DNA from: CAZSSM01 sp964609385
Lineage (GTDB): Bacteria; Planctomycetota; Planctomycetia; Isosphaerales; Isosphaeraceae
Assembly (NCBI GenBank): GCA_964609385.1
Contig: CAZSSM010000084.1
Location: forward strand, 1 to 28,465
Length of the DNA stretch: 28,465 nucleotides
Direction: 5' to 3'
Shown: positions 15,299 through 24,300 of the stretch, one piece after another
How the letters are laid out: every line of letters begins with the position of its first letter
Numbering within the stretch: the stretch's first letter is position 1
Translations under genes and position numbers: made by a program
Notes under the pieces: model-generated
The model's input: only the letters and a program-made list of their open reading frames with translations
Databases searched by the model: none
What the model was told of the DNA's origin: nothing

Positions 15299-16243
15299 TT
15301 AGCGGACGACGGTGAGTCGGTCAGGCTGGACCCAGACAAACTGGTCGCGGGTCTGGATAACTTGACCGGTGACGCGCAGATTCAAGGCTCCGAAGCGGTC
15401 GTCGTAGACCTTCGGATAAAGTTCGTGGGCGTCTTCCACGATGATGACGCGACCGTCCGGGGTCTTGATGGCCAGGCCAAGCTCGTTAGGGGAGCCGATC
15501 GGGAAGACCCCGTGCTGGCAGCCGGCGCATCCGGAGCGGCCTTGGAAGGAGACCAGTTGGGCATCATCATCGTTCGGGCTGGCCTGGGCTTGCGACGGCG
15601 TGTTTTCTCCTGAGGTCGCGTCCAGAGCGTATCGTTCTGGGTTGTCCAGGAACATCTGCTGTTCTTGGGCGCTGGGGAACTGATAGCGGAACCCGCCATG
15701 GATGACGGTGAACTCGGGCTTGCCAGGCACCCCCTGATTCATCTCGACGCGGCAGACGGGGCATTGACCGTCGAAGGCCAGGTCGGCGTCGGCGAATCGC
15801 GACGGGTTGTCCGAGAACATCTGGGCTTCATCGGCCGAGGGGAAGAAGTAGGCGCGGTCATCGTAGAACAGGCCGTGCTGGAGCGAGCCCTGTACGCGTC
15901 GCCCGTTCATCATGGTGAAGCAGACGGTACAGTCGCCGTGAAAGGCGGGCACGAACTTGGCCGGATTCTCCTGGAAGATCTGCTGTTCGGTCTGGCTGGG
16001 GAAGCGGTACTCGTGATCATCGTAGACGACCGAGAACTCGGGCTTGCCCGGCATCCACTGCTTCATGTTGGTCAGGCAGACCGGGCAGAAGCCGCCCAGG
16101 GCCAACTTGGGCTGCGTATCGGCTTGAGCCTGGGCGTGGGCGGTGCTCCACGGCGAGCTAATCAGGGCCAGCACGACGATCAAGGACGCGATCAGGCTGG
16201 TCGGACCGAAGGGACGCGCATGGAGTTCACGGGACGAGTTCAT
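15299..16243 (-). CDS. Secreted protein with three tandem YHS-like domains
   Basis: A 314-residue protein with a signal peptide (hydrophobic 15-33, AHA-QA cleavage near 37). Three repeats of about 50 residues follow. Each begins with a CxxC-type pair (CPVCLTNM at 53, CTVCFTMM at 105, CPVCRVEM at 161) and ends with an aromatic (Y/F)-x-FPS...(I/M)F..NP..(F/Y) block. This is the YHS fold, which binds metal and occurs in copper and heavy-metal proteins. A fourth part (228-314) has CAGC at 239-242 and a beta-rich sequence, LAIKTPDGRVIIVEDAHELYP, that I cannot assign. Metal sensing, storage or delivery outside the inner membrane is inferred from the Cys pairs. It is divergent from the Crp/Fnr regulator across a 433-bp gap. 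Confidence 0.8.
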   Translation of the reverse strand: MNSSRELHARPFGPTSLIASLIVVLALISSPWSTAHAQAQADTQPKLALGGFCPVCLTNMKQWMPGKPEFSVVYDDHEYRFPSQTEQQIFQENPAKFVPAFHGDCTVCFTMMNGRRVQGSLQHGLFYDDRAYFFPSADEAQMFSDNPSRFADADLAFDGQCPVCRVEMNQGVPGKPEFTVIHGGFRYQFPSAQEQQMFLDNPERYALDATSGENTPSQAQASPNDDDAQLVSFQGRSGCAGCQHGVFPIGSPNELGLAIKTPDGRVIIVEDAHELYPKVYDDRFGALNLRVTGQVIQTRDQFVWVQPDRLTVVR

Positions 16244-16676
16244 GGTCGGGGATCCTCAAACGACTTGGATGAGAGGGAGGAGAACGCAGTCGTGATGCGG
16301 TTGGACAAACGGGGCTCGAGACCGATGGTGGCCAGGCCCGCTGGGGTCCCGACGGGCGAGGATCCAGACTTGTGGACCCGAACGCGGTCACGATTCTCTG
16401 ACCGTTCAGCGGGATGCCCCGGGCATGGCATGGTCCCGATTTCGGCAACCTCGAGATTATGGGGCGGGCCGTTGTGGAGCTTCGGTGAGCGGAGGTACAT
16501 TGAACACGAGCCACGGGCGTTGCGAGCGGTGGATGGTGGCCCTGGTGGTGCGTAACAGGGGTCGTGGGCCAGACAGGCCTAGGCGCGACGAGTCGGACCA
16601 TCGGTGGTGGTCTGTTGCATGTCGCGGCGAACGAACTAGAACGCGTGCCTCCATGCCCGCAGGAGAGGAGCAGCCC
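16244..16676. other. Divergent intergenic region between YHS gene and Crp/Fnr regulator
   Basis: A 433-bp region with no supported gene. The upstream in-frame extension of the regulator (from 16425) is compositionally poor and lacks a ribosome site. I searched by eye for a Crp/Fnr-type TGTGA-N6-TCACA or TTGAT-N4-ATCAA palindrome and found none. The promoters of both divergent genes must be here but cannot be placed. Confidence 0.4.
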
Positions 16677-17537
16677 GTGACTGCCTTGTACGCTCAGTGG
16701 AAACCGAGGTCGTTCGGGGCCGTGATGACCAACCATCCCAGCGCATCGGCCACCGTGGCTACGGCGGCCCAGTCCGAGCCGACGCGGCCCGGCGAGTTGT
16801 CGATCCCGAAAGCCTCCGAGGCTGTTCCGGCGGCGACTCGGGCCCCTTGGTTCATCAAGCGTTGCGATATCTTCGCCCATCTGGAAGCCAACCAGCTTGA
16901 AGCCCTCGAGCGCCAAGCCTTGGTCCGTCGCTTTGCTAAGGGGCAGATGGTCTATATGCCCTCGGATCCCGGGCTGAGCGTCCTGGTCCTGACTAAGGGG
17001 CGTGTCAAGCTCAAGGGCATCACACCGGAGGGCAAGGAGGTGATCCTGGCCTTCATCGACGAGGGCGAGGTCTTCGGCGAGATGGCCGTTGTCGACGAGG
17101 CCGATCGCGGCGAGTTCGCCGAGGCCGTCGTGCCCTGCGAGGTCCTGGCCCTCCCGCGCGACGAGGTCCTGGCCATGATGAATCGCGTGCCCGAGACGGC
17201 CCTGCGGATCACCCGGCTGGTCGGGACCCGCCGTCGACGGATCGAGTCCCGGCTCCGCGCCATCCTGTTCCGACCCCACCGCGAACGCGTCGCCAGCCTG
17301 TTGATGGAACTGCTCGAGTCCCATGGCGCCGTCCTACCCGGCGGATCGGATGAGGAAGGGCCCTGGGCCATCAAGCTCCGGCTCTCCCATCAGGAGATGG
17401 CCGGCCTCATCGGCGCCACCCGCGAGACCGTCACCCTGATGCTCGGTCAGTTGCAGCTCGAAGGTCTCATCCAAGTCAAACGCCGCTCAATCACGATCGT
17501 CAATCGTCAAGGCTTAGCGAAAGCAGCCAATCCCTGA
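16677..17537 (+). CDS. Crp/Fnr family transcriptional regulator
   Basis: A 286-residue protein starting at GTG 16677, which has GAGGAG 6 bases upstream; ATG 16653 lacks a ribosome site and ATG 16725 would be a shorter choice. After a disordered N-terminal tail of about 60 residues comes a cyclic-nucleotide-type beta-barrel (about 65-165; IFAHLEANQLEALE, KGQMVYMPSDPGLSVLVLTKGRVKLKG, FGEMAVVDEADRGEFAEAV). A dimerisation helix (168-199) and a winged helix (about 234-275; LSHQEMAGLIGATRETVTLML as the recognition motif) follow. The FGEMA segment resembles the phosphate-binding cassette, but the usual RS/T pair reads RG (144-145), so classical cAMP binding is doubtful. No Fnr-type Cys cluster is present. 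Regulation of the divergent YHS gene is possible. Confidence 0.88.
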   Translation: MTALYAQWKPRSFGAVMTNHPSASATVATAAQSEPTRPGELSIPKASEAVPAATRAPWFIKRCDIFAHLEANQLEALERQALVRRFAKGQMVYMPSDPGLSVLVLTKGRVKLKGITPEGKEVILAFIDEGEVFGEMAVVDEADRGEFAEAVVPCEVLALPRDEVLAMMNRVPETALRITRLVGTRRRRIESRLRAILFRPHRERVASLLMELLESHGAVLPGGSDEEGPWAIKLRLSHQEMAGLIGATRETVTLMLGQLQLEGLIQVKRRSITIVNRQGLAKAANP

Positions 17538-17570
17538 CCCGCGCTACGCACGCCCGGCCCGGCTTTGGGG

Positions 17571-17586
17571 AGGGGAGATCTCCCCT
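17571..17586. repeat. Perfect 16-base palindrome after the Crp/Fnr gene
   Basis: AGGGGAGATCTCCCCT at 17571-17586 reads the same on both strands, 34 bases after the regulator stop. With no loop it fits a protein-binding site at least as well as a terminator. Confidence 0.4.
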
Positions 17587-17673
17587 GGCTCGGCTTACGC
17601 CCACGCTCGATCGGCCCTCCTCTCCAGGGTTGAGATTGTCGTCCCCGGAGACCGAACTTCCTCACGGGGCACA

Positions 17674-17761
17674 ACGTCCGTAGACTTCGGACGTCCCTGC
17701 GAGCAATCGCGGAGTGCCATAGCCAAGGGGCGGTCCCTTCCGCATGATAAGGGTGGAAGGG
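17674..17761. repeat. Two short inverted repeats upstream of the ZAS protein
   Basis: ACGTCCG (17674-17680) pairs with CGGACGT (17688-17694), and CCCTTCC (17735-17741) pairs with GGAAGGG (17755-17761). The second ends 27 bases before the ZAS start codon and could be an operator or leader hairpin. The evidence is only the symmetry. Confidence 0.3.
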
Positions 17762-17787
17762 CACTTGTGATCGTTGAGGGGGAGACG

Positions 17788-18267
17788 ATGCGCGCGGCGA
17801 GTGATCAGCAGTGGCGTCCGTGTCAGTCCGGGACACTGGAGCAGCTACGGCAACGTCGGGAAGACCGACAGCGACGACGGACGCATGCCAGGATGGCCAC
17901 GCTCCTGAGCGCGATGCTCCTAATGCTCGTGGTCAGCGTAGGCCTATTGACGTCAGGAAACTGGTGGAGACCGATCGCAGACATCCTAGGCCGACCGAGG
18001 CTCGATGTCCTCACCTGCGTCGAGGTGATCGCGTTGGCGGAGACCTATCTCGACGGCGATCTGGAGGCTGAGCGCGCCGATCAAGTCGAGCAACATCTGG
18101 CCTTCTGCGAACAGTGCCGTCGACACTTCGATCAGCTCCGCCAAGACCGCGAGCCGGTCGATCGGCCTGATCTCGAGGATGTCGCCGAGTCCCCACGGAT
18201 CGGAATCCGAATCGATCGGTCCTTCGACGATCCAATCGACCAGCGCACATCGACGAAGCTTCGATGA
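17788..18267 (+). CDS. Small membrane protein with zinc-binding anti-sigma-like (ZAS) domain
   Basis: A 159-residue protein. It has a very basic N-terminus (LRQRREDRQRRRTHAR, 20-35), a transmembrane helix (36-56), then a ZAS-like helical domain with Cys77 and the HLAFCEQC signature: His103, Cys107 and Cys110 in the H-x3-C-x2-C spacing of zinc-binding anti-sigma factors. Start chosen at ATG 17788 beside GAGGGGGAG; an earlier in-frame ATG/ATT region lacks this. Anti-sigma factors normally have ZAS before the helix, in the cytoplasm. Here it follows, and the basic N-terminus suggests the domain is outside. No ECF sigma gene is adjacent; the nearest is the fusion at 5424. The gene is followed by a good terminator and stands alone, 250 bp after the Crp/Fnr gene. 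Confidence 0.72.
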   Translation: MRAASDQQWRPCQSGTLEQLRQRREDRQRRRTHARMATLLSAMLLMLVVSVGLLTSGNWWRPIADILGRPRLDVLTCVEVIALAETYLDGDLEAERADQVEQHLAFCEQCRRHFDQLRQDREPVDRPDLEDVAESPRIGIRIDRSFDDPIDQRTSTKLR

Positions 18268-18283
18268 TCGGCACGAACACGCG

Positions 18284-18327
18284 CGATCGCTCCACAGTAT
18301 GATAAGCAATGAGCGATCGTTTATTAA
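18284..18327 (+). terminator. Rho-independent-type terminator after the ZAS gene
   Basis: CGATCGCTC (18284-18292) and GAGCGATCG (18311-18319) form a perfect 9-bp stem, extendable by a G-T pair, with an 18-base loop. TTTATTAA follows at 18320-18327. It lies 17 bases after the ZAS gene stop and is the only hairpin here with a fair T-rich tail. Confidence 0.65.
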
Positions 18328-18344
18328 TGGTAGGATTTGCTTTA

Positions 18345-18367
18345 GATTGGGCGATATGAGCCCAATC
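18345..18367. repeat. Inverted repeat upstream of the aldo/keto reductase
   Basis: GATTGGGC (18345-18352) and GCCCAATC (18360-18367) form perfect 8-base arms with a 7-base spacer. They lie 77 bases before the reductase start codon, a position suited to an operator. Confidence 0.35.
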
Positions 18368-18443
18368 CTCAACGAGCGACCAATGTCAGTGGCCGGCCCA
18401 GTCCGCGAGTGAGATCTGATTGACCTTGACGAGAAGGGAGATT

Positions 18444-19472
18444 ATGGAAACACGACGCTTGGGTCGTACGGATCTCGATGTCAGTGTCCTTTCAATCGGA
18501 GGATTATACACGTCCTCGTTGGCCGGTGGTGAGTCCGAGACACGTCGGATCATGCGGCGTGCGGTTGAACTTGGCATCAATGCGATCGACACTGCGCCGG
18601 CCTACGCCGACAGCGAACGGACGATCGGACGGGCCATTGCCGGGCTCGACGCTCCGCTCATCGTCATGACCAAGCTCGGTGGTCGACCGCAGCCGTTCGA
18701 TCCTCAGGATGTCGATGCACTTCGCGGTTCCGTCGACGAAAGCCTGCGGCTCCTCGGCCGCGACCAGATCGACGTCCTCTTCGTCCACGAACCCGACCGA
18801 CCCCAGCAGTACCTATGGTGGACCGGCTATGATCCGCTCGATGGGCCGGCCTTGCAGTTGATGGACGAGCTGAGGACGGCGGGCACAATTCGCTACAACG
18901 GGCTCGCCGGGACAACGGTCACGGAGATGACCGCCTTGATATGCAGCGACAGGTTCGACGTCGTCCTCACCGCGTTCAACCACAACGTCCTCTTCCGCGA
19001 GGCCCGTCGGGAGTTGATCCCATGCGCCATCGAACGCGACATGGGCATTGTCCTCGGCTCTGCTCTCGGCCAGGGGTTCCTCGCGAGACGTCACGATGAG
19101 GAGGTCCGCACCAGACCCATCTGGATGGCAAGGTCGAGACAACAGCAACTCATTGCCTACTACAAATTGTTAGATGACGTAGGAATGTCGCTGGTCGAGA
19201 TAGGCTTGCGCTTTGCGATCTCTGATCCCGACATTTCCACGATCCCGATCGGTTGCAAGACGGTCGATCATCTTGAGGAGAGTGTTGAGGCGGTTGCCAA
19301 GGGGCCGTTGCCCAGCGATATCCTCACGCGTCTCGACGAGATCGCCGCGATGGTCCCGATGCGTCCTTACGAGGAGCCGATGATCCTGCCCTTGGGCAAG
19401 AGCTATTACGGACCCGGCATCGCCAACATGGGGGCGGCGGTCCAGGTCGGAAAGCTGGCCGATCGGGAATAA
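18444..19472 (+). CDS. Aldo/keto reductase
   Basis: A 342-residue soluble protein. The N-terminal METRRLGRTDLDVSVLSIGG is the usual first strand pair of this family. The catalytic tetrad is complete: Asp49 and Tyr54 in NAIDTAPAYADSE, Lys77 in VMTKLGG, His115 in LFVHEPD. Late motifs GLRFAISDPDISTIPIGCKTVDHLEE (residues about 252-277) form the nucleotide-phosphate site region. Family members reduce aldehydes, ketones or sugars with NADPH in the cytoplasm, often as dehydrogenases in sugar catabolism. Start chosen at ATG 18444, with AAGGGAGA just upstream. It sits between a terminator and the convergent solute-binding protein, with only 22 bp to its stop. The substrate cannot be read from sequence. 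Confidence 0.9.
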   Translation: METRRLGRTDLDVSVLSIGGLYTSSLAGGESETRRIMRRAVELGINAIDTAPAYADSERTIGRAIAGLDAPLIVMTKLGGRPQPFDPQDVDALRGSVDESLRLLGRDQIDVLFVHEPDRPQQYLWWTGYDPLDGPALQLMDELRTAGTIRYNGLAGTTVTEMTALICSDRFDVVLTAFNHNVLFREARRELIPCAIERDMGIVLGSALGQGFLARRHDEEVRTRPIWMARSRQQQLIAYYKLLDDVGMSLVEIGLRFAISDPDISTIPIGCKTVDHLEESVEAVAKGPLPSDILTRLDEIAAMVPMRPYEEPMILPLGKSYYGPGIANMGAAVQVGKLADRE

Positions 19473-19494
19473 CCAACGGCTGGTCGGGAGCTGC

Positions 19495-20541
19495 TTACTG
19501 TCCGAACCGTTCGGCCATCTCTTGGGCGACGTCGTCCCAGAGGATCGCGGCGGCCTCGAAGTCGACGTCCATGGGGTGGACCGTCTCGGGCGACTCGACA
19601 CGGAGCGACTCGGAGGCCAATGCGATTCGCGTGTCGGGGTGCAGCGGGATCTGGCCGCTGGGGCCGAGCGCTAGGCGAAGCTCGGTCGAGGCCGAGGCGA
19701 TCTGCTCAGCCAACGCCTGAGCCGCCTCGGGGTGGGGCGCCCCCTTGATCATTGCCAAGGTGTTGGGGATGAACAACGTGCCGAGCTGATCCGGCTCGCG
19801 GTCCGGATAGACGATCTGTACGGGACGGCCGGCATCGATCTCCAGGAACGCATCGTCGGTGTCGGTCAGACCGAAGGCGATTTCTCCGGAACCGACGGCT
19901 TGCGAGACCTGTCGGTTGCCTGAGAAGATCTGGACTTCGTTCTCCCGGAGCGCATCGAAGTATACGTCAGCGCGATCCGCTCCCCAAATTTGATAGAGAC
20001 ATGCGGCATGCGTGGCAGTTGTCCCGAAGAGCGGCTTGGCGATCCCGATTTGACCACGCCATCGCGGGTCGATCAGGTCGTCGAGCCCGGTCGGCATCGC
20101 GTCGTCATCGACGACCTCGGTGTTGACCAGGAGGATCCGCGCCCGCGCCGCGAACCCATACCACATCCGATCCGGGTCGCGGAACGTTTCCGGCAACGCT
20201 TCGGCGAAGGCCACGTCGAACGGTTGCAGCAGCCCCTCCCGCTTCAATCGGAGCGTATTGAGGATCTCGTTGTTCCAGAACAGGTCGCCGCGTGGACGTT
20301 TCGACTCGGCCATGATCCCCATCGTTAGGCCGACCGTCTTGGTCGACTCGATGTCGTATTTGGCCCGCAGGTCCACGCCGAGCTGCGCGGCGTAGTCGTC
20401 CAGCAGCGGTTCGCTGAATTCGCGGTCCAGCGCCACATAGACGACCACCGCGTCCCGGTCCCCGCCACAGCCGGCCACGGCCAGGACCAGCAACCCGATC
20501 GGAACGATCGTCAGCAGGCGATGGCAATCAATTCGGGGCAT
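19495..20541 (-). CDS. Extracellular solute-binding lipoprotein (iron(III)-type ABC binding protein family)
   Basis: A 348-residue lipoprotein. The signal peptide ends in the lipobox AVAGC with Cys25. The mature part starts AVVVYVALDREFSEPLLDDYA and contains FWNNEILNTLRLKREGLLQPF, PRWRGQIGIAKPLFGTTATH, SGEIAFGLTDTDDA and TLFIPNTLAMIKGAPHPEAAQALAE (given by segment). This is the course of Fbp/Fut-type binding proteins with two alternating lobes. Start chosen at ATG 20541 because GGAGGTGATC, a full match to the 16S tail complement, is directly upstream; ATG 20553 would overlap it. No permease or ATPase gene is near. It follows the PLD-like gene by 57 bp on the same strand and converges on the aldo/keto reductase. 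The ligand (ferric ion or another) is not certain. Confidence 0.85.
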   Translation of the reverse strand: MPRIDCHRLLTIVPIGLLVLAVAGCGGDRDAVVVYVALDREFSEPLLDDYAAQLGVDLRAKYDIESTKTVGLTMGIMAESKRPRGDLFWNNEILNTLRLKREGLLQPFDVAFAEALPETFRDPDRMWYGFAARARILLVNTEVVDDDAMPTGLDDLIDPRWRGQIGIAKPLFGTTATHAACLYQIWGADRADVYFDALRENEVQIFSGNRQVSQAVGSGEIAFGLTDTDDAFLEIDAGRPVQIVYPDREPDQLGTLFIPNTLAMIKGAPHPEAAQALAEQIASASTELRLALGPSGQIPLHPDTRIALASESLRVESPETVHPMDVDFEAAAILWDDVAQEMAERFGQ

Positions 20542-20551
20542 GATCACCTCC
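20542..20551 (-). promoter_or_regulatory. Ribosome binding site that sets the start of the solute-binding protein
   Basis: On the minus strand GGAGGTGATC precedes ATG at 20541, giving 5 bases between GGAGG and the start. It is complementary to the conserved 3' end of 16S rRNA over 10 bases, longer than any other site in the window. Confidence 0.75.
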
Positions 20552-20598
20552 ATATTGATTGGGTGATGAAGCGAATTCGATAAAGATTCAAAGACGGA

Positions 20599-21306
20599 TC
20601 AGGCCCAGCGGTTCCAGAGGTCGTGGAAGACGCGACGGAAGGGGTCAACGAGCCGGGGGTCGCTGGAGAGGACGAGGTTCTCCTGGTTGTTCCGCGCGGC
20701 GCTCCGGGTCCAATTGTAGCTGCCGGTGATGACCCGGGATCCATCGAAGAGCGCGAACTTATGATGCATGTGGGCTTCGTCGTGGTCCATGCGGACGGGG
20801 ATGCCGGCGCCGGCCAGTTGCTCGACGTCCGAGCCGAGGTCCCGTGACTTCTCGTCGTCGGTGATGATCCGAACGCTCACCCCGCGGCGATGGGCGTCGA
20901 GCAATGCGCGGGTGACGCGGTCGTCGGTGATCGTGAAGACGCAGACGTCGACGGTCCGGCTCGCCTCGCTGATGGCCCCGGTGATCGCCCGAACGCAGGT
21001 GTCTCCGGGACTGAAGTAGGCCTCGGCGATATCCTCGTCTTCGTGGTCGTCCGCCTCAACGTCAGGCCAGAGCGCTTTGACGACCTGCTCGAGCCAGGTC
21101 AGGATCGGCTCGGACTGGCCTGGGTCGCGCCGCAACTCGGCTTGTGCGACCTCGAAGGCGCGTTGGCGGAAGACGTGGCGGACCGACTCGACCTCATCGA
21201 CATCGAGTTCCTCCAGGACCGACTGCAGCGCCCGGCGCTCCGATCGTGAGAAGCGGTGGTCCTCTAGGGTCTCTTCTAGCCAACGGTCGATCTTCTGGGT
21301 GTCCAT
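20599..21306 (-). CDS. Phospholipase D-like protein with a single HKD motif
   Basis: A 235-residue protein. The N-terminal half (1-95) is helical and charged (IDRWLEETLEDHRFSRSERRALQSV, DEVESVRHVFRQRAFE), ending in an acidic stretch DDHEDEDIAEAYFSPGD. The PLD domain runs from about 96 to 232 with the catalytic HHKFALFD (His181, Lys183, Asp188), then GSYNWT and NNQENLVL. Only one HKD copy is present, so an active site would need a dimer, as in Nuc nuclease and the mitochondrial PLD6/Zucchini group. Whether it cleaves DNA, RNA or lipid is unknown. No signal peptide is seen. It lies 80 bp after the RND pump and 57 bp before the binding lipoprotein on the same strand. The ribosome site is weak. 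Confidence 0.82.
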   Translation of the reverse strand: MDTQKIDRWLEETLEDHRFSRSERRALQSVLEELDVDEVESVRHVFRQRAFEVAQAELRRDPGQSEPILTWLEQVVKALWPDVEADDHEDEDIAEAYFSPGDTCVRAITGAISEASRTVDVCVFTITDDRVTRALLDAHRRGVSVRIITDDEKSRDLGSDVEQLAGAGIPVRMDHDEAHMHHKFALFDGSRVITGSYNWTRSAARNNQENLVLSSDPRLVDPFRRVFHDLWNRWA

Positions 21307-21386
21307 GGATCAGGCTCGCGCAGAGGGATCATTCCGGTCGAGGTGCCTGACGATGGTACCATGGTCCTGAGGTGTCGCAAACACCA

Positions 21387-24300
21387 CTAACGATCATCGT
21401 CATCGGCGATCGTTTCGGCGATGGCGGGGTCGACCTGGTCGGCCCGTCCGATCGACGCGTCGGCCCCGTTGTCGCGTGCCGGGCCGTTGGCCTGTTGCCC
21501 GTCTTGGGTCGATGCGGTTTGGGATTCGGGCGATCTCCGGGATCCGCTCAAGGCCGAGGCGAGCCCTTGGATCGAGGCGAAATGCATGGGCGTGAACAGG
21601 AGGCCCAGCAAGGTCCCACCGAGCATGCCGGCACAGACGGCCGTCCCGACCGCCTGCCGTCCCGCCGCCCCGGCGCCGGTGGCCACCACTAACGGGAAAA
21701 CGCCTAGGATGAACGTCAGGGACGTCATCAGGATCGGTCGGAACCGCAGTCGCGCCGCGCTAATGGCCGCAGTTCGTACATCTTGACCCGACTCATGTCG
21801 TGTCCGTGCGAATTCCACGATCAGGATCGCGTTCTTGGCCGACAGGGCGATCAGCAACACCAACCCGATCTGCGTGTAGACATTGTTGTCGAACTGACGC
21901 GCGGTCAGCCCGGCCACCGCGCCCAGGATCGCCAAGGGGATCGTCAACACGACCGCCAAGGGGATGTGCCAGCTCTCGTACTGGAACGACAGGATCAGAT
22001 AGACGATTAGGGCGGCCAGGGCGAAGACGACCGCCGAGTCGCTGGAGGTTGCCTTCTCTTGGTACGACATGCCCGACCAGGCGTAGGTCATGCCGGCGGG
22101 TAGGACCTGATCGCCGAGCTGCTCCATGAGATCCAGCGCCTCGCCGGAGCTGACCCCCAAGGCCGACTCGCCGTTGATCTGCGCGGCCGGGTAGAGGTTG
22201 TAGCGCATGATCAACTCGGGCCCGAGCGTCTCGTCGATCGTCAACAGGCTCCGCATCGGGACTTCGCCGTTGGGCCCACGCACCTCCAGCCGACCGACGT
22301 CGTCGATCTTGTCCCGGAACTCGGAATCGGCCTGCACGGTGACTTGGTAGGTGCGCCCGTATTGGTTGAAGTCGTTGACATACGTCGAGCCGAGGTTCGC
22401 CTGGAGCGTGCCGAAGACTTCGGCCAGCGGGATCCCGAGCCGCTTGACCTTCTCGCGGTCCACGTCGGCGTAGAGTTGCGGGACCCCGGCGCGGAACGTG
22501 GTGCCGACGGACTGGAGCCTCGACTGCGCGTTGGCTGACGAGACGACGTCGTCGGCGGCCAGTTGCAGCGAGTCGACCCCCTGCCCCGAGGCGTCCTGGA
22601 TCCGGAAGTCGAAGCCCGATGTCGAGCCCAGACCCGGGATCGCCGGCAGGGTGAAGGTCAGGATCTGGGCTTCCTGGATCCGGTAGAGCTTCCCACGCAA
22701 CTCGCCGATGATCGCCCTCAGGTTGCGGCCGCGCGGGAGTCGGTCGTCCCAAGGTTCGAGGGTGGCGAAGGCCACCGCATTGTTCGACCCTCCGCCGCTG
22801 AGCAGGGAGTAGCCACCAACGATCACGATGTCCTCGACCCCGTCGGTTTCGGCCAGGATCTCGCTGATCCGGTCGGTGACCGCGTGGGTCCGCTGCTGTG
22901 AGGATGCATCGGGCAGTTTTACGTCGACCAGCACGAGCCCTTGGTCCTCGATCGGCAGGAACCCTCCCGGGATCCGGATCAGGCCCGTGTAGGTGAGGAC
23001 TAGCAGCGCCAGGAACAGCGGGACGCTCAAGATCAGGCGGCGGACGGTCAGACTGACGATTCCGACATAGATCGAAGTGAGTCCATCGAAGGACTTGTTG
23101 AACAGGAAGGTGAAGGGTCGGAAGAACAGGCCGATGGTCTTTTCGAGGCCGCCGAAGATCCGGGCGAGCAGGCCGAGCGGGCGGTTGGGATCGGGTCGCT
23201 TGAGCAAGAGGGCCGCCAGCGACGGGCTGAGCGTCAGGGCATTGATGGTGCTGAAGAGGGTGCTGGCGGCGATGGTCAAGGCGAACTGGCGGTAGAGCTG
23301 GCCGGTCAGGCCGGCCATCAGCGAGGCGGGCACGAAGACGGCCATCAGCACGAGGCTGGTGGCGATGATCGGCCCGGTCACCTCGCGCATCGTCTCGATG
23401 GCCGCGTCGCGCGATGAGAGTTCGGGCCGCTCGGCCATCATCCGCTGCACGCTCTCGACGACCACGATCGCATCGTCGACGACCACCCCGATGGCCAGCA
23501 CCAGGCCGAACAGCGTCAGCATGTTCAGCGAGAACCCGAAGGCGGCCATCGCCGCGAACGTCCCGATCAGCGAGACCGGGATCGTGATCGACGGGATCAG
23601 GGTCGTCCGCCAATCCTGGAGGAAGACCAGGACCACCAAGACGACGAGGACGAAGGCGACGATGAGCGTCTCATAGACCTCGTTGATCGAGGCGATGATG
23701 AAGTCGGAGATGTCGTAGACGACCTTGTAGCGGAGCGACTCGACCGGGTTCTTCCGGATCAGCTCGGCCAGCGCGTTGCGGACCTCCTCGGCGGTGGCCA
23801 CGGCGTTGGAGCCGGGCGTCTGGTAGATCAGCATGGTCGCCGACGGGGCGCCGTTGAGGTCGCTGTAGTTGTCGTAGCCCTTGGCCCCGCGCTCGATCCG
23901 CGCGACGTCCTTGAGCCGGGTCAGCCCCCCCTGCTCGTTACGCTTCAGGATGATCTCGGCGAACTGCTCGTCGGAGTCCAGCCGGCCCAGCGTCGAGATG
24001 GTGTACTGGAAGTCCTGATCGCTGGGCGCTGGCGGCCGACCGATGGCGCCGGCGGCAACCTGCACGTTCTGCTCGCGGATCGCTTCGACCACGTCGGTGG
24101 TGCTCAGCTCGCGCGCCTTGAGCTTCTCCGGATCGAGCCAGATCCGCATCGCGTAGTCTTTGGCCGGGAAGACGTTGATCGAGCCGACCCCGTTGATCCG
24201 GAGCAACTCGTCCTTGATATTGAGCGTCAGATAGTTGGACAGGAACGTGTCGTCCAACGAGCCGTCGGTCGAGTCGAAGCTGACGACTGCGATGATGTTG

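Noticed and set aside
16227..17324. A 365-codon open frame on the minus strand over the Crp/Fnr gene
   Set aside because: The plus frame has clear regulator domains. The minus frame shows no motifs and covers the divergent promoter region.
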